Positions 1 through 6,817 are shown, counted from the first letter of the stretch. The stretch is DNA of 10,947 nucleotides from JAWLGW01 sp964569055 (GCA_964569055.1 CAZMSZ010000260.1:1-10947), one strand, 5' to 3'. The notes: generated from the sequence alone by a model not told the origin. Program-made: numbers and translations.

Positions 1-1
1 G

Positions 2-1978
2 GAGGTGATCCAGCACCTCTACCAGCGCTGGGGGCGCGACCGGGCGGCGATCGCCGCGACCGTGATCACCTACCGCACCCGCTCGGCGGTGCGCGACGTG
101 GCCAAGGTGTTCGGGCTGGGCGAGGGTCCGATCGAGGGGGAGGACCCGCGCAGCGCCCTCGCGCGCCGGCTGATCGTGGAGCTGCACGGCTTCCCGCGCC
201 ACCTCTCGCAGCACGTGGGCGGGTTCGTGATCACCCGCGGGCCGCTGGCGGAGCTGGTCCCGATCGAGAACGCCGCCATGCCCGGCCGGACCGTGGTCGA
301 GTGGGACAAGGACGACCTCGACACGCTCAAGATCCTCAAGGTCGACTGCCTGGGGCTGGGCATGCTGACCTGCATCCGCAAGGCGTTCGCGCTGATCGCC
401 GCCGAGGGCGGCCCGGCGCTCGAGCTGGCCACGATCCCGCCCGACGACGAGGAGGTCTACGCCATGCTGAGCCGGGCGGACGCCCTGGGCGTGTTCCAGG
501 TGGAGAGCCGCGCCCAGCTCAACATGCTCCCGCGCCTGCGGCCGCGCTGCTTCTACGACCTCGTGATCGAGGTCTCGCTCGTGCGCCCGGGGCCGATCCA
601 GGGCGGGATGGTGCACCCCTACCTGCGCCGTCGGCAGGGGCTCGAGCGGGTGGCCTCGATCTCCCCCGCCGCCGACCGCGTGCTCGCCAAGACGCTCGGG
701 GTGCCGATCTTCCAGGAGCAGGCCATGCGCCTCGCCATCGAGGCGGCCGGCTTCACCCCCGACGAGGCCGAGGCGCTGCGCAAGGCCATGGGCGCCTGGC
801 GCAAGGAGGGCGCCATGGGCCCGTTCCGCCGCCGGTTCGTGGAGGGGGCGGTCGCGCGCGGGGTGACGCCCGAGGCGGCCGAGCAGCTGTTCGACCAGAT
901 CAGCGGGTTCGGCGAGTACGGGTTCCCCGAGAGCCACGCCGCCTCGTTCGCGCGGCTGAGCTACCTCTCGGCCTGGCTCAAGCGCTACTTCCCCGCTGCC
1001 TTCACCTGCGCGCTCCTCAACAGCCAGCCCATGGGGTTCTACGCCCCCGCGCAGCTCGTGCGCGACGCGCGCGAGCACGGGGTGCGCGTGCTCCCGGTCG
1101 ACGTGGAGGCGAGCGGCTGGGACCACCGGCTGGAGTGGGTGGGGGGCGCGCGCGGGCCGGCGCGGGCGGCGCCGCGCGGGGCGCCCCCCGCGCGCTGGGG
1201 CGAGGGCGGCCCCGCGATCCGCCTCGGGCTGCGCAAGGTGCGCGGCCTCGCCGAGCGCGACGGGCTCCGGATCGAGCGAGCGCGCGCGCAGGGCGGCCCG
1301 TTCGGCACGGTGGCGCGCCTGGCGCGCCGGGCCGGGGTCGGGCGGGAGGCGCTCGAGCGGCTGGCCGCCGCCGACGCCCTGCGCAGCCTGGCCCCCTCGG
1401 CGGCGCCCGAGGCGGCCGCCTCGTCCGATCCGCCCGCTCCGCGCAGGGCGCGTCCGCGCCGCGACGCGCTCTACGACGCGCTGGCCGAGCGCGGCCACGA
1501 CCTGCCCCTGTTCGCGCGGGCCGACCCGCGCGAGGACGTGGCGCGCCTCCCCGCGCTGAGCGAGGCCGAGGAGGTCACGGCCGACTACGGGGCGCTCGGG
1601 CTGTCGCTGCGGCGGCATCCGCTCGCCTTCTGCCGCAAGGCGCTGGAGGAGCTCGGCGCGGCGCCGCTCGAGCTCCTCGGGCGCGCGCGCGACGGGTCGC
1701 GGGTGTGCGTGGCCGGCCTGGTGATCTGCCGGCAGCGCCCCTCGACCGCAGGCGGGGTGGTGTTCACCACGCTCGAGGACGAGACCGGGGTGGGCAACCT
1801 CCTGGTCCGCCCCCGCGAGGTCGAGCGCTTCGCGCGCGTCCTCCCCGCCGCGCGCTGCCTGCTCGCCCACGGCAAGGTCGAGCGGGAGGGGCCGGTGGTG
1901 CACCTCCTCGTCACCCGCCTCCGCGACCTGTCCGCCATGCTCGGCGACCTGCGCGTGGAGAGCTACGACTTCAGGTAG
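2..1978 (+). CDS. dnaE2: Error-prone DNA polymerase III alpha subunit DnaE2 (ImuC), C-terminal part, 5' truncated by window edge
   Basis: DnaE2 is the C-family polymerase of the ImuA-ImuB-DnaE2 mutasome, which carries out damage-induced translesion synthesis. The frame is already open at the window edge (Glu-Val-Ile-Gln), so about 658 residues remain of a family protein of roughly 1,000-1,100. The PHP domain and the first two catalytic aspartates (PDIDVDFE region) lie upstream of the window. Numbering from GTG at 5, visible motifs are LSQHVGGFVIT at about 68-78, the third catalytic Asp114 in KVDCLGLGML, the DnaE2-typical ALLNSQPMGFYAPAQLVRDA at about 336-355, a helix-hairpin-helix region near 430-460, and an OB fold at about 565-640 (QRPSTAGGVVFTTLEDETG). 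The C-terminus YDFR resembles the DnaE2 tail rather than DnaE1. A low-complexity Gly/Ala/Arg/Pro insert spans about 379-400. No beta clamp motif was assigned. The promoter, and any LexA box, is outside the window. The family call is very secure. Confidence 0.95.
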   Translation, partial: EVIQHLYQRWGRDRAAIAATVITYRTRSAVRDVAKVFGLGEGPIEGEDPRSALARRLIVELHGFPRHLSQHVGGFVITRGPLAELVPIENAAMPGRTVVEWDKDDLDTLKILKVDCLGLGMLTCIRKAFALIAAEGGPALELATIPPDDEEVYAMLSRADALGVFQVESRAQLNMLPRLRPRCFYDLVIEVSLVRPGPIQGGMVHPYLRRRQGLERVASISPAADRVLAKTLGVPIFQEQAMRLAIEAAGFTPDEAEALRKAMGAWRKEGAMGPFRRRFVEGAVARGVTPEAAEQLFDQISGFGEYGFPESHAASFARLSYLSAWLKRYFPAAFTCALLNSQPMGFYAPAQLVRDAREHGVRVLPVDVEASGWDHRLEWVGGARGPARAAPRGAPPARWGEGGPAIRLGLRKVRGLAERDGLRIERARAQGGPFGTVARLARRAGVGREALERLAAADALRSLAPSAAPEAAASSDPPAPRRARPRRDALYDALAERGHDLPLFARADPREDVARLPALSEAEEVTADYGALGLSLRRHPLAFCRKALEELGAAPLELLGRARDGSRVCVAGLVICRQRPSTAGGVVFTTLEDETGVGNLLVRPREVERFARVLPAARCLLAHGKVEREGPVVHLLVTRLRDLSAMLGDLRVESYDFR

Positions 1979-2024
1979 GGGAAGCCGGTCGTGTGAGACG
2001 CCCCGCTAGGATCGAGCGCAGACA

Positions 2025-2068
2025 GCGCCAAGGACGCAGAGATCTCTGCGATCCTGGCGCTCTCTGCG
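2025..2068. repeat. Near-perfect palindrome between dnaE2 and the rimK-like gene
   Basis: Arms 2025-2042 (gcgccaaggacgcagaga) and 2043-2060 (tctctgcgatcctggcgc) pair at 15 of 18 positions, plus one G-T pair, with no spacer. The central 16 nt, 2035-2050, are a perfect palindrome. The octamer tctctgcg at 2043-2050 recurs at 2061-2068. There is no T-tract after it, so a classical intrinsic terminator is not supported. It resembles the palindromic intergenic repeats seen scattered in many environmental bacterial genomes; that resemblance is from memory and untested. The rest of the 1979-2183 gap shows nothing I can name. Confidence 0.6.
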
Positions 2069-2171
2069 CTTCGTACTCCCTTTGCCAGCCGAGGCGGCTT
2101 GCCGAGCGGCAGCGTCCTCGCCCCTCGCTCGCGCAGGCCCTCACCCGGCATGGCATGCTGACCAGGTCCGC

Positions 2172-2177
2172 GGAGAG
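2172..2177 (+). promoter_or_regulatory. Shine-Dalgarno deciding the rimK-like start
   Basis: ggagag lies 6 nt upstream of the GTG at 2184. The open frame extends back to an ATG at 2082, but those 34 extra residues are Ala/Arg-rich and cross the palindromic region. The RimK family N-terminus (M-x-I-x-I-L-S) begins exactly at 2184. Confidence 0.65.
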
Positions 2178-2183
2178 CCTCGC

Positions 2184-3437
2184 GTGAACATCTGCATCCT
2201 GTCTTCGAGCCCCAAGGTCGGCAGCACCCGACGCCTCAAGGAGGTGCTGCGGGGGCGCGGGCACAAGGTCCGCGTGCTCCACCCGCTCGGGTTCCGGATC
2301 GTGATGGACCAGGGGCGGCCGAGCCTGTTCTACGAGGACAAGCCGCTCGGCAAGGAGCCCGAGGCGGTGATCCCGCGGATCGGGCACTCCAAGACCTTCT
2401 TCGGCACCTCGGTGGTGCGTCAGTTCGAGCAGATGGGGATCTACTCGCTCAACTCGGCCCACGCGATCACGCTCTCGCGCAACAAGCTGCGCGCGCTGCA
2501 GCAGCTCAGCAAGTACGGGGTGGGGATCCCGCGGACGGTGTTCGTGCCCGAGCGCTCCAGCCTGCGCGCCGCGATCGACCTCGCCGGCGGCGCGCCGGTC
2601 GTGATCAAGCTGCTCGAGGGGACGCAGGGGATCGGGGTGATCCTGGCCGAGACCGAGGCGGCGGCCACCGCGATCCTGGAGACCATGCAGAGCACCAAGC
2701 AGGACGTGCTGGTGCAGCGGTTCATCCACGAGAGCCGCGGCCGCGACGTGCGGGCCCTGGTGGTGGGCGGCAAGGTGATCGCCGCCGTGCGGCGCACCGC
2801 GCAGGCGGGCGAGTTCCGCAGCAACGTGCACCGCGGCGCCACCGCGGCCGCGCTCACGCTCGAGCCGGCCTACGAGCAGGCGGCGATCCGCGCCGCCCAG
2901 ATCCTCGGCCTCGAGATGGCGGGCGTCGACATGCTCGAGTCGGAGGCCGGCCCCAAGGTGATGGAGGTCAACTCCTCGCCCTCGATCGCCGGCATGGAGG
3001 AGGCCACCGGGCTCGACCTCGCCACCCCGATCGTCGACCACATCGAGGCCGCCGCCCCGCTCCCGCCGGTGGACATCCGCCAGCGCCTCACCCTCCCGCA
3101 CGGCCACGGGGTGGCCGACGTCCCCGTCCCCCGCGGCGCGCGCCTGATCGGCAAGTCGCTGCGCGACACCGGTCTGCGCGACCACGGCGTGCAGGTCCTG
3201 AGCGTGCAGCGCGGCGCCGAGGTGTTCGCCAGCCCCCGCGGCGACTTCCAGATCCAGGCGGACGACGTCCTGCTCTGCTTCGGTCCGCTCGAGGCGATCC
3301 GCGCCCAGCTCACCCCGCGCAAGCGCAAGCGCGCGCTCGACGAGCAGAGCGGCAGCCACGAGGTCTCGGGCCGGGTCGCGCGGCAGGAGGCCGAGGAGCC
3401 GGCGCCGAGGCCCGAGCCGGCGGACGCGGGGAGCTGA
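2184..3437 (+). CDS. rimK: RimK-family alpha-L-glutamate ligase (ATP-grasp) with C-terminal RCK_C/TrkA_C domain
   Basis: RimK is an ATP-grasp ligase that adds glutamate residues, classically to the C-terminus of ribosomal protein S6, in the cytoplasm. The protein is 417 aa from GTG 2184; E. coli RimK is about 300 aa. The N-terminal pre-ATP-grasp domain holds AVIPRIGHSKTFFGTSVVRQFE at about 61-82. The ATP-grasp domain (about 99-290) shows EGTQGIGVILAE (145-156), RDVRALVVGGKVIAAVRR (187-204), GEFRSNVHRG (209-218), AGVDMLES (246-253) and the metal-binding MEVNSSP (260-266). Residues about 303-376 form a second domain, with GARLIGKSLRDTGLRDHGV, VQRGAEVFASPRGD and a closing ADDVLLCFG. This matches RCK_C (TrkA_C), a small-ligand and dimerisation domain usually found in K+ transport regulators. 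A charged 40-residue tail (KRKR, Glu/Pro-rich) follows. Regulation of the ligase by a bound nucleotide or other ligand is an inference. The substrate could be a protein other than S6. It stands alone on this strand and converges with guaB1. Confidence 0.9.
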   Translation: MNICILSSSPKVGSTRRLKEVLRGRGHKVRVLHPLGFRIVMDQGRPSLFYEDKPLGKEPEAVIPRIGHSKTFFGTSVVRQFEQMGIYSLNSAHAITLSRNKLRALQQLSKYGVGIPRTVFVPERSSLRAAIDLAGGAPVVIKLLEGTQGIGVILAETEAAATAILETMQSTKQDVLVQRFIHESRGRDVRALVVGGKVIAAVRRTAQAGEFRSNVHRGATAAALTLEPAYEQAAIRAAQILGLEMAGVDMLESEAGPKVMEVNSSPSIAGMEEATGLDLATPIVDHIEAAAPLPPVDIRQRLTLPHGHGVADVPVPRGARLIGKSLRDTGLRDHGVQVLSVQRGAEVFASPRGDFQIQADDVLLCFGPLEAIRAQLTPRKRKRALDEQSGSHEVSGRVARQEAEEPAPRPEPADAGS

Positions 3438-3461
3438 GAGAGGAGCGGTGAGGATGAAGCC

Positions 3462-3592
3462 GGAAATATGAAATATCAACAGGGAATTAGAAATTTGAAA
3501 TTAGAAATTAGCTTCGCTGGAGAGCGACCCAATTGCACGCAATAAATTTCAAATTTCTAATTTTCAGTTCCTAATTGATATTTCGTATTTCC
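3462..3592. repeat. AT-rich long inverted repeat between convergent genes; possible bidirectional terminator or mobile palindromic element
   Basis: Outer arms 3462-3479 and 3575-3592 match in inverted orientation at 17 of 18 positions; the exception is a G-T pair. Inner arms 3485-3502 (aattagaaatttgaaatt) and 3545-3562 match at 18 of 18. The segments between outer and inner arms differ in length (5 nt versus 12 nt). The loop of about 40 nt, 3503-3544, contains two mini-hairpins: cgct/agcg, and attgc-ac-gcaat at 3532-3543. The arms are almost pure A/T in a window that is otherwise extremely GC-rich. The element fills most of the 164-nt gap between the stops of the rimK-like gene (3437) and guaB1 (3602). 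Its position fits a bidirectional terminator. Its composition and neat arms fit a dispersed palindromic element. No ORF inside it is credible. Confidence 0.8.
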
Positions 3593-3601
3593 TTCGCCTC
3601 T

Positions 3602-5053
3602 CTACCTCCGCACCTTCCCGTGCGGCGTCCCCTCCACGTAGCCGGCCAGGGTCTGGACGCCGACCACGACCTTGTCGTGGAAGTCGCGGCAGCTCGTCCC
3701 GCCGGCGTAGGTGAACGCGCTCTGCACGCCGGTGATGATCTCGATCAGGATCGCGCCCACGCTCTCGCGGCCCTCCTGTAGGTAGATCCGCGAGGACGAG
3801 ATCCCCTCGCGGAAGAAGCCGCGCTTGGCGCGCTCGAACGGGTCGAGCTCGGCGGCGCGGTCCTCGACGGCGCGGCCGCTCGCCATGCCGAAGTTCACCT
3901 TGTAGAGCTGCCCTTCGCGGTCCTCCTCGATGTCGCCCGGGCTCTCGTAGGTGCCCGAGAGCATGGTCCCGACCATCACGCGCGAGGCGCCGGCCGCGAG
4001 GTACAGGGCCACGTCGCGCGGGTGCTTCACCCCGCCGTCGGCCCACACGTGCTTGCCGTGGCGGCGCGCCTCCTGCGCGCACTCCAGCACCGAGCTGAAG
4101 GTGGGTCGGCCGGCGCCGGTCTGCATGCGCGTGGTGCACATGGCGCCCGGGCCGACGTTGACCTTGACCACGTCGGCCCCGGCCTCGATCAGGGCGCGCG
4201 TCCCCTCGGCCGTGCACACGTTCCCCGCCACCAGCGGGAGCGCGTCGCTCCCCAGGGCCGCCCGGACCGCCGCGACCGCCTCGAGCATGCGGCGCTGGTG
4301 CCCGTGGGCGGTGTCGATCACGAGCACGTCCACCCCCGCCTCGCGCAGGGCGACCGCTCGCTCGCGCGCGTCGGCCGAGATCCCCAGCGCCGCCGCGATC
4401 ATGAGCTTGCCGCGCGGGTCGAGCGCGGGCGCGAGCACCTCGAGCCGGACCGCGTCGTCGCGGGTGAGCACGCCGAGCACCCGCCGCTCGGCGTCGATCA
4501 CCGGCGCCGCGCGCACGCGCGCCTCCTCCAGCTTGCAGAACGCCTCGCGGTTGCTCGTCTCGGGCGAGATCGTGACCAGGCTGCGGGACATGAGGCGGTG
4601 CGCGGGGGTGTACTGGTCCTGGTCGCGCAGGTCGGCGTGCGTGATCACGCCGAGCAGGCGTCGCTCGGCGTCGGCCACGATCACCATGTCGTGGGAGCGC
4701 TTGCGAATGATCCCCTGCACGTCGCGCAGGGTCGCCTCGGGCGTGACGACCAGCGCCGTGTCGTGGCGGGCGTGGGCCTGCTTGAGGTGCCGCACGATCC
4801 GGGCCACGGTCTTGAGCTCCATGTCCTGCGGCAGCACGCCCAGCCCGCCGAAGCGGGCCATGGTCTCGGCCATGCGCTTGCCCGTGACGGCGTTCATGTT
4901 GGCCGAGACCACCGGGTGCGAGCCGCCCGGGAAGTCGACCGGCGTCAGGTCGACCTCGTTGCGCGAGCGGCCGTCGAAGTAGCCGGGGACGACGAACACC
5001 TCGTCGAGGGTCAGCTCGAGCAGCGCGTCGCGCTCGGGGTGGAGGAAGCGCAT
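3602..5053 (-). CDS. guaB1: GuaB1-family IMP dehydrogenase-related protein, probable GMP reductase with CBS pair
   Basis: This (beta/alpha)8-barrel purine nucleotide oxidoreductase is 483 aa. Near 1-60 it has the family N-terminus (LTLDEVFVVPG, VVSANMNAVTGKRMAE). A CBS pair spans about 100-205 (LVVTPEATLRDVQGIIRKRSHD and VLGVLTRDDAVR). The barrel continues with IDTAHGH (247-252), the catalytic loop GPGAMCTTRMQTG with Cys306 (301-313), VWADGG (336-341), phosphate-binding VMVGTMLSGTYESPG (359-373) and FGMAS (388-392). The IMPDH flap Arg-Tyr (SSDRYFQ-type) is absent. Instead it carries the GuaB1 pattern KRGFFREGISSSR (410-422) and GVQSAFTYAGG. Overall it closely matches the actinobacterial 'IMP_DH_rel_1' class, whose mycobacterial member is reported to be a GMP reductase (GMP to IMP plus ammonia, using NADPH). 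It was therefore not called guaB. The CBS pair may sense purine nucleotides. An aaggtg Shine-Dalgarno sits just upstream of the ATG. It is probably cotranscribed with the hydrolase 50 nt upstream. Confidence 0.88.
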   Translation of the reverse strand: MRFLHPERDALLELTLDEVFVVPGYFDGRSRNEVDLTPVDFPGGSHPVVSANMNAVTGKRMAETMARFGGLGVLPQDMELKTVARIVRHLKQAHARHDTALVVTPEATLRDVQGIIRKRSHDMVIVADAERRLLGVITHADLRDQDQYTPAHRLMSRSLVTISPETSNREAFCKLEEARVRAAPVIDAERRVLGVLTRDDAVRLEVLAPALDPRGKLMIAAALGISADARERAVALREAGVDVLVIDTAHGHQRRMLEAVAAVRAALGSDALPLVAGNVCTAEGTRALIEAGADVVKVNVGPGAMCTTRMQTGAGRPTFSSVLECAQEARRHGKHVWADGGVKHPRDVALYLAAGASRVMVGTMLSGTYESPGDIEEDREGQLYKVNFGMASGRAVEDRAAELDPFERAKRGFFREGISSSRIYLQEGRESVGAILIEIITGVQSAFTYAGGTSCRDFHDKVVVGVQTLAGYVEGTPHGKVRR

Positions 5054-5103
5054 CGGGCACCTTCGCGGGTCGGGCCCCCTGCGACCGGCGGGCCGGCGTG
5101 AGC

Positions 5104-6024
5104 CTACTCGCTCGCGCCGGTCCTCGCCGCGGTCGCCTCACCGGGGGCGCGCCCGCCCGCCGCGCCTCCCGGTCGGGTCGTCGGTCGGAGCGGACCGTCC
5201 ACGGCCGCGAGCACCTCGCCCAGGATCGCCAGGAACCGCTCGGGGTGCTCCTCGTGCGGGCAGTGGCCGCAGTCTTCGAACACCTCGAGCCGCGCCGCCG
5301 GGAGCAGCGCCGCCACCGCCTGGCCGTAGCGCAGCGGCAGCACCCGATCGCGGGCGCCCCACACCAGCGTGGTCGGCACCGCCAGGTTCGGCAGCCGCGC
5401 CGCCAGCGCCGCGCTGGCGCGCCCGAGCGCGCCGGCCGCCGCGCAGGCTGCGGCGTGGCTCCCCGGGCGCGCCAGCGGCGCGAACCCGGCCAGGACCTCG
5501 TCGCTGACCCCGGCGCGCCGGAAGGCGGCCCACGCCAGGGCGGGCCGGGCGAAGGCCGGGTTGCCGGCGGTCAGCCGGAACAGCGGCGCCAGCGCGCTCC
5601 AGCCGAGCAGCCGGAACGGCAGCTCGGGCAGGCGCAGCGGCGCGGCGAGCGGGCTGACGAGCACCAGGCGCTCGACCGCCCAGGGCCGCGCCAGGGCGTG
5701 CTCGAGCAGCACCGCCCCGCCGAGCGAGTTCCCCACCGCGGCGTGCAGCCGCGAGACTCCGAGCGCGCGGAGCAGCACCTCCAGCCAGCCGGCGAGGGCG
5801 GCGGGCGAGTAGTCGCCCGGCGGGCGGTCGCTCCAGCCGAACCCGCGCAGGTCGGGCGCGATCACGCGGTGCGTGGCCGCCAGCGCGGCCACGGTCTCGC
5901 GCCAGGTGTAGGAGGAGTGCAGGAAACCGTGGAGCAGGAGCACCGCCGGCCCCTCGCCCACGTCCACGCAGTGGACGCGCTCGCCCCCCAGCTCCACGTA
6001 CTGGCCCCGCGGGTGCCACGACAC
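5104..6024 (-). CDS. Alpha/beta-fold hydrolase (esterase/haloalkane dehalogenase-like), substrate unknown
   Basis: This is a 306-aa serine hydrolase of the alpha/beta superfamily. The oxyanion-hole motif LLLHGF is at 29-34, and PDLRGFGWSDRP (57-68) is typical of the HLD/epoxide hydrolase/C-C hydrolase group. The nucleophile elbow GNSLGG gives Ser100. The acid is probably Asp226 in WGARDRVLP, and the base His254 in CGHCPHEEHPERF. A Ser nucleophile excludes dehalogenase and epoxide hydrolase, which use Asp. It suits an esterase, lactonase, C-C hydrolase or similar enzyme. The cap region is about 125-205. No signal peptide is visible, so it is probably cytoplasmic. The last 26 residues are Gly/Ala/Pro/Arg low complexity. 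The first in-frame start is GTG 6024 with no convincing Shine-Dalgarno; another GTG lies at residue 10, so the start is uncertain. It ends 50 nt before guaB1 on the same strand, which suggests shared transcription, but nothing ties it to purine metabolism. Confidence 0.88.
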   Translation of the reverse strand: MSWHPRGQYVELGGERVHCVDVGEGPAVLLLHGFLHSSYTWRETVAALAATHRVIAPDLRGFGWSDRPPGDYSPAALAGWLEVLLRALGVSRLHAAVGNSLGGAVLLEHALARPWAVERLVLVSPLAAPLRLPELPFRLLGWSALAPLFRLTAGNPAFARPALAWAAFRRAGVSDEVLAGFAPLARPGSHAAACAAAGALGRASAALAARLPNLAVPTTLVWGARDRVLPLRYGQAVAALLPAARLEVFEDCGHCPHEEHPERFLAILGEVLAAVDGPLRPTTRPGGAAGGRAPGEATAARTGASE

Positions 6025-6079
6025 GGCGGCCAGTATCGCGGAGGAGGGAGCGCCGCGGGAGAGCGGTACGCGGACGTCG

Positions 6080-6595
6080 TCAGCGGGCGGGCCAGCGCTT
6101 GGCGAGCCGATCGATCGCCGCGTACAGCGGCGGCAGCGCCAGCGCGAGCGCGAGCGCGTCCAGCGCGTTGTCCACCCGGAGCTTCTGGAGGATCCCGCTC
6201 GGCGTGACGCCCACGACGAGGCCCGCGAGGAGAACGGTGCCCAGGACGGTGCACGCGAGCTGCCGTCCGAGCGACGCGCCCAGGACGCGCGCGACGCAGA
6301 CGAGCGCGTACGGCAGGACCCGCACTAGGATCTCCACGGACACCACGCGCGCGGCCACTGCGAAGGAGGCCGCGGCCTCCAGCGCGCCCGTGAGCGAGCC
6401 GCTCGCCCAGACCTCGCACGCGTACTGCATCTGGACCCTGGCGAGCCACTGCGCGAGCGCCACGGCGGGGAGGGCGACCAGGCCCACCAGCGCGGTCCAA
6501 CCCAAGGCGGGCGTCCCGAGCCGGCGTCGCGCGCCGAGCTCGAGCGCGCTCGCCGCGACGGCGCTCGCCGCGGCCGCTGCGCCCGCCGTCAGCAC
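6080..6595 (-). CDS. Hydrophobic multi-pass membrane protein, family not recognised; start uncertain (possibly 3' part of a frameshifted gene)
   Basis: I do not recognise the family. The frame encodes about 171 aa with roughly four to five hydrophobic stretches counted from GTG 6595: about 1-20 (Ala-rich), 31-48 (LGWTALVGLVALPAVALAQ), 75-102 (FAVAARVVSVEILVRVLPYA region), 108-127 (VLGTVLLAGLVVGV) and 138-155. It ends in a basic tail, RLAKRWPAR. GTG 6595 sits in the sequence GTGCTGA, overlapping the stop of the upstream ORF (6589-6789), a layout typical of translational coupling. An in-frame ATG at 6664 is the alternative start, but its extra 23 residues are Arg/Pro-rich and look like a shadow of the upstream ORF. 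A third reading is one gene broken by a single missing base near 6596-6600, since the hydrophobic character passes smoothly from one frame to the other. The hydrolase follows after 55 nt. Confidence 0.6.
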   Translation of the reverse strand: MLTAGAAAAASAVAASALELGARRRLGTPALGWTALVGLVALPAVALAQWLARVQMQYACEVWASGSLTGALEAAASFAVAARVVSVEILVRVLPYALVCVARVLGASLGRQLACTVLGTVLLAGLVVGVTPSGILQKLRVDNALDALALALALPPLYAAIDRLAKRWPAR

Positions 6596-6789
6596 CGCCC
6601 GGCGAGGAGGACGCCGAGAGGCACGAGGTCGGAGTACGTGGCCACCAGCGCGGACACAGTGCACAGCGCGCCGAGGGGCGCGACCAGCGCGGCGCGCAGC
6701 GCGACCACGAGCGCCAGCGCGCGCCCCTGCTCAGCGGTTGGGTGCGAGGTATCCAGCGCCGCCCCCCACCCCTCGAGTGTGAACGTCAC
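6589..6789 (-). CDS. Short membrane ORF (66 aa), possible N-terminal part of the adjacent membrane gene
   Basis: The frame runs from GTG 6789 to TGA 6589. A polar N-terminus (about 1-23, with Glu, Asp and Thr) is followed by hydrophobic sequence at about 24-64 (ALALVVALRAALVAPLGALC, then LVPLGVLLAG), enough for one or two membrane helices. It begins 28 nt after the stop of the EEP lipoprotein gene. There is no good Shine-Dalgarno, so coupling to the upstream stop is possible. The last residues, Ala-Gly-Arg-Cys, occur where the other frame continues as Ala-Val-Leu-Thr-Ala-Gly. Adding one base there would give a single membrane protein of about 236 aa. I cannot tell from sequence alone whether this is a genuine small protein coupled to the next ORF, a recent frameshift, or an assembly error. 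The function is unknown. Confidence 0.45.
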   Translation of the reverse strand: MTFTLEGWGAALDTSHPTAEQGRALALVVALRAALVAPLGALCTVSALVATYSDLVPLGVLLAGRC

Positions 6790-6817
6790 CCGTGGTGAGC
6801 CGCCGAGCGGCGCGCCG

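Noticed and set aside
2025..2060. Rho-independent terminator for dnaE2
   Set aside because: The stem has almost no loop and no T-tract follows, so a palindromic repeat or operator is a better description.
2082..2183. Longer N-terminus for the rimK-like protein from ATG 2082
   Set aside because: The extra 34 residues have no family counterpart. The Shine-Dalgarno and conserved RimK N-terminus both point to GTG 2184.
1971..3479. A 502-codon open frame on the minus strand, opposite the rimK-like gene
   Set aside because: It is antisense to a clearly recognised gene. Its translation is rich in Arg, Ala, Gly, His, Asp and Leu, without motifs, as expected for a GC-rich shadow frame.
3602..5053. 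Canonical IMP dehydrogenase guaB
   Set aside because: The flap Arg-Tyr motif and the usual C-terminal IMPDH pattern are absent, and the sequence follows the GuaB1 class instead.
5104..6024. Haloalkane dehalogenase or epoxide hydrolase
   Set aside because: The nucleophile elbow is G-N-S-L-G-G with Ser rather than Asp, so those chemistries are not supported despite overall resemblance.
5098..6207. A plus-strand frame of about 369 codons opposite the hydrolase and membrane gene
   Set aside because: It is antisense to the GNSLGG hydrolase. The translation is dominated by Arg, Gln, Pro and Gly.
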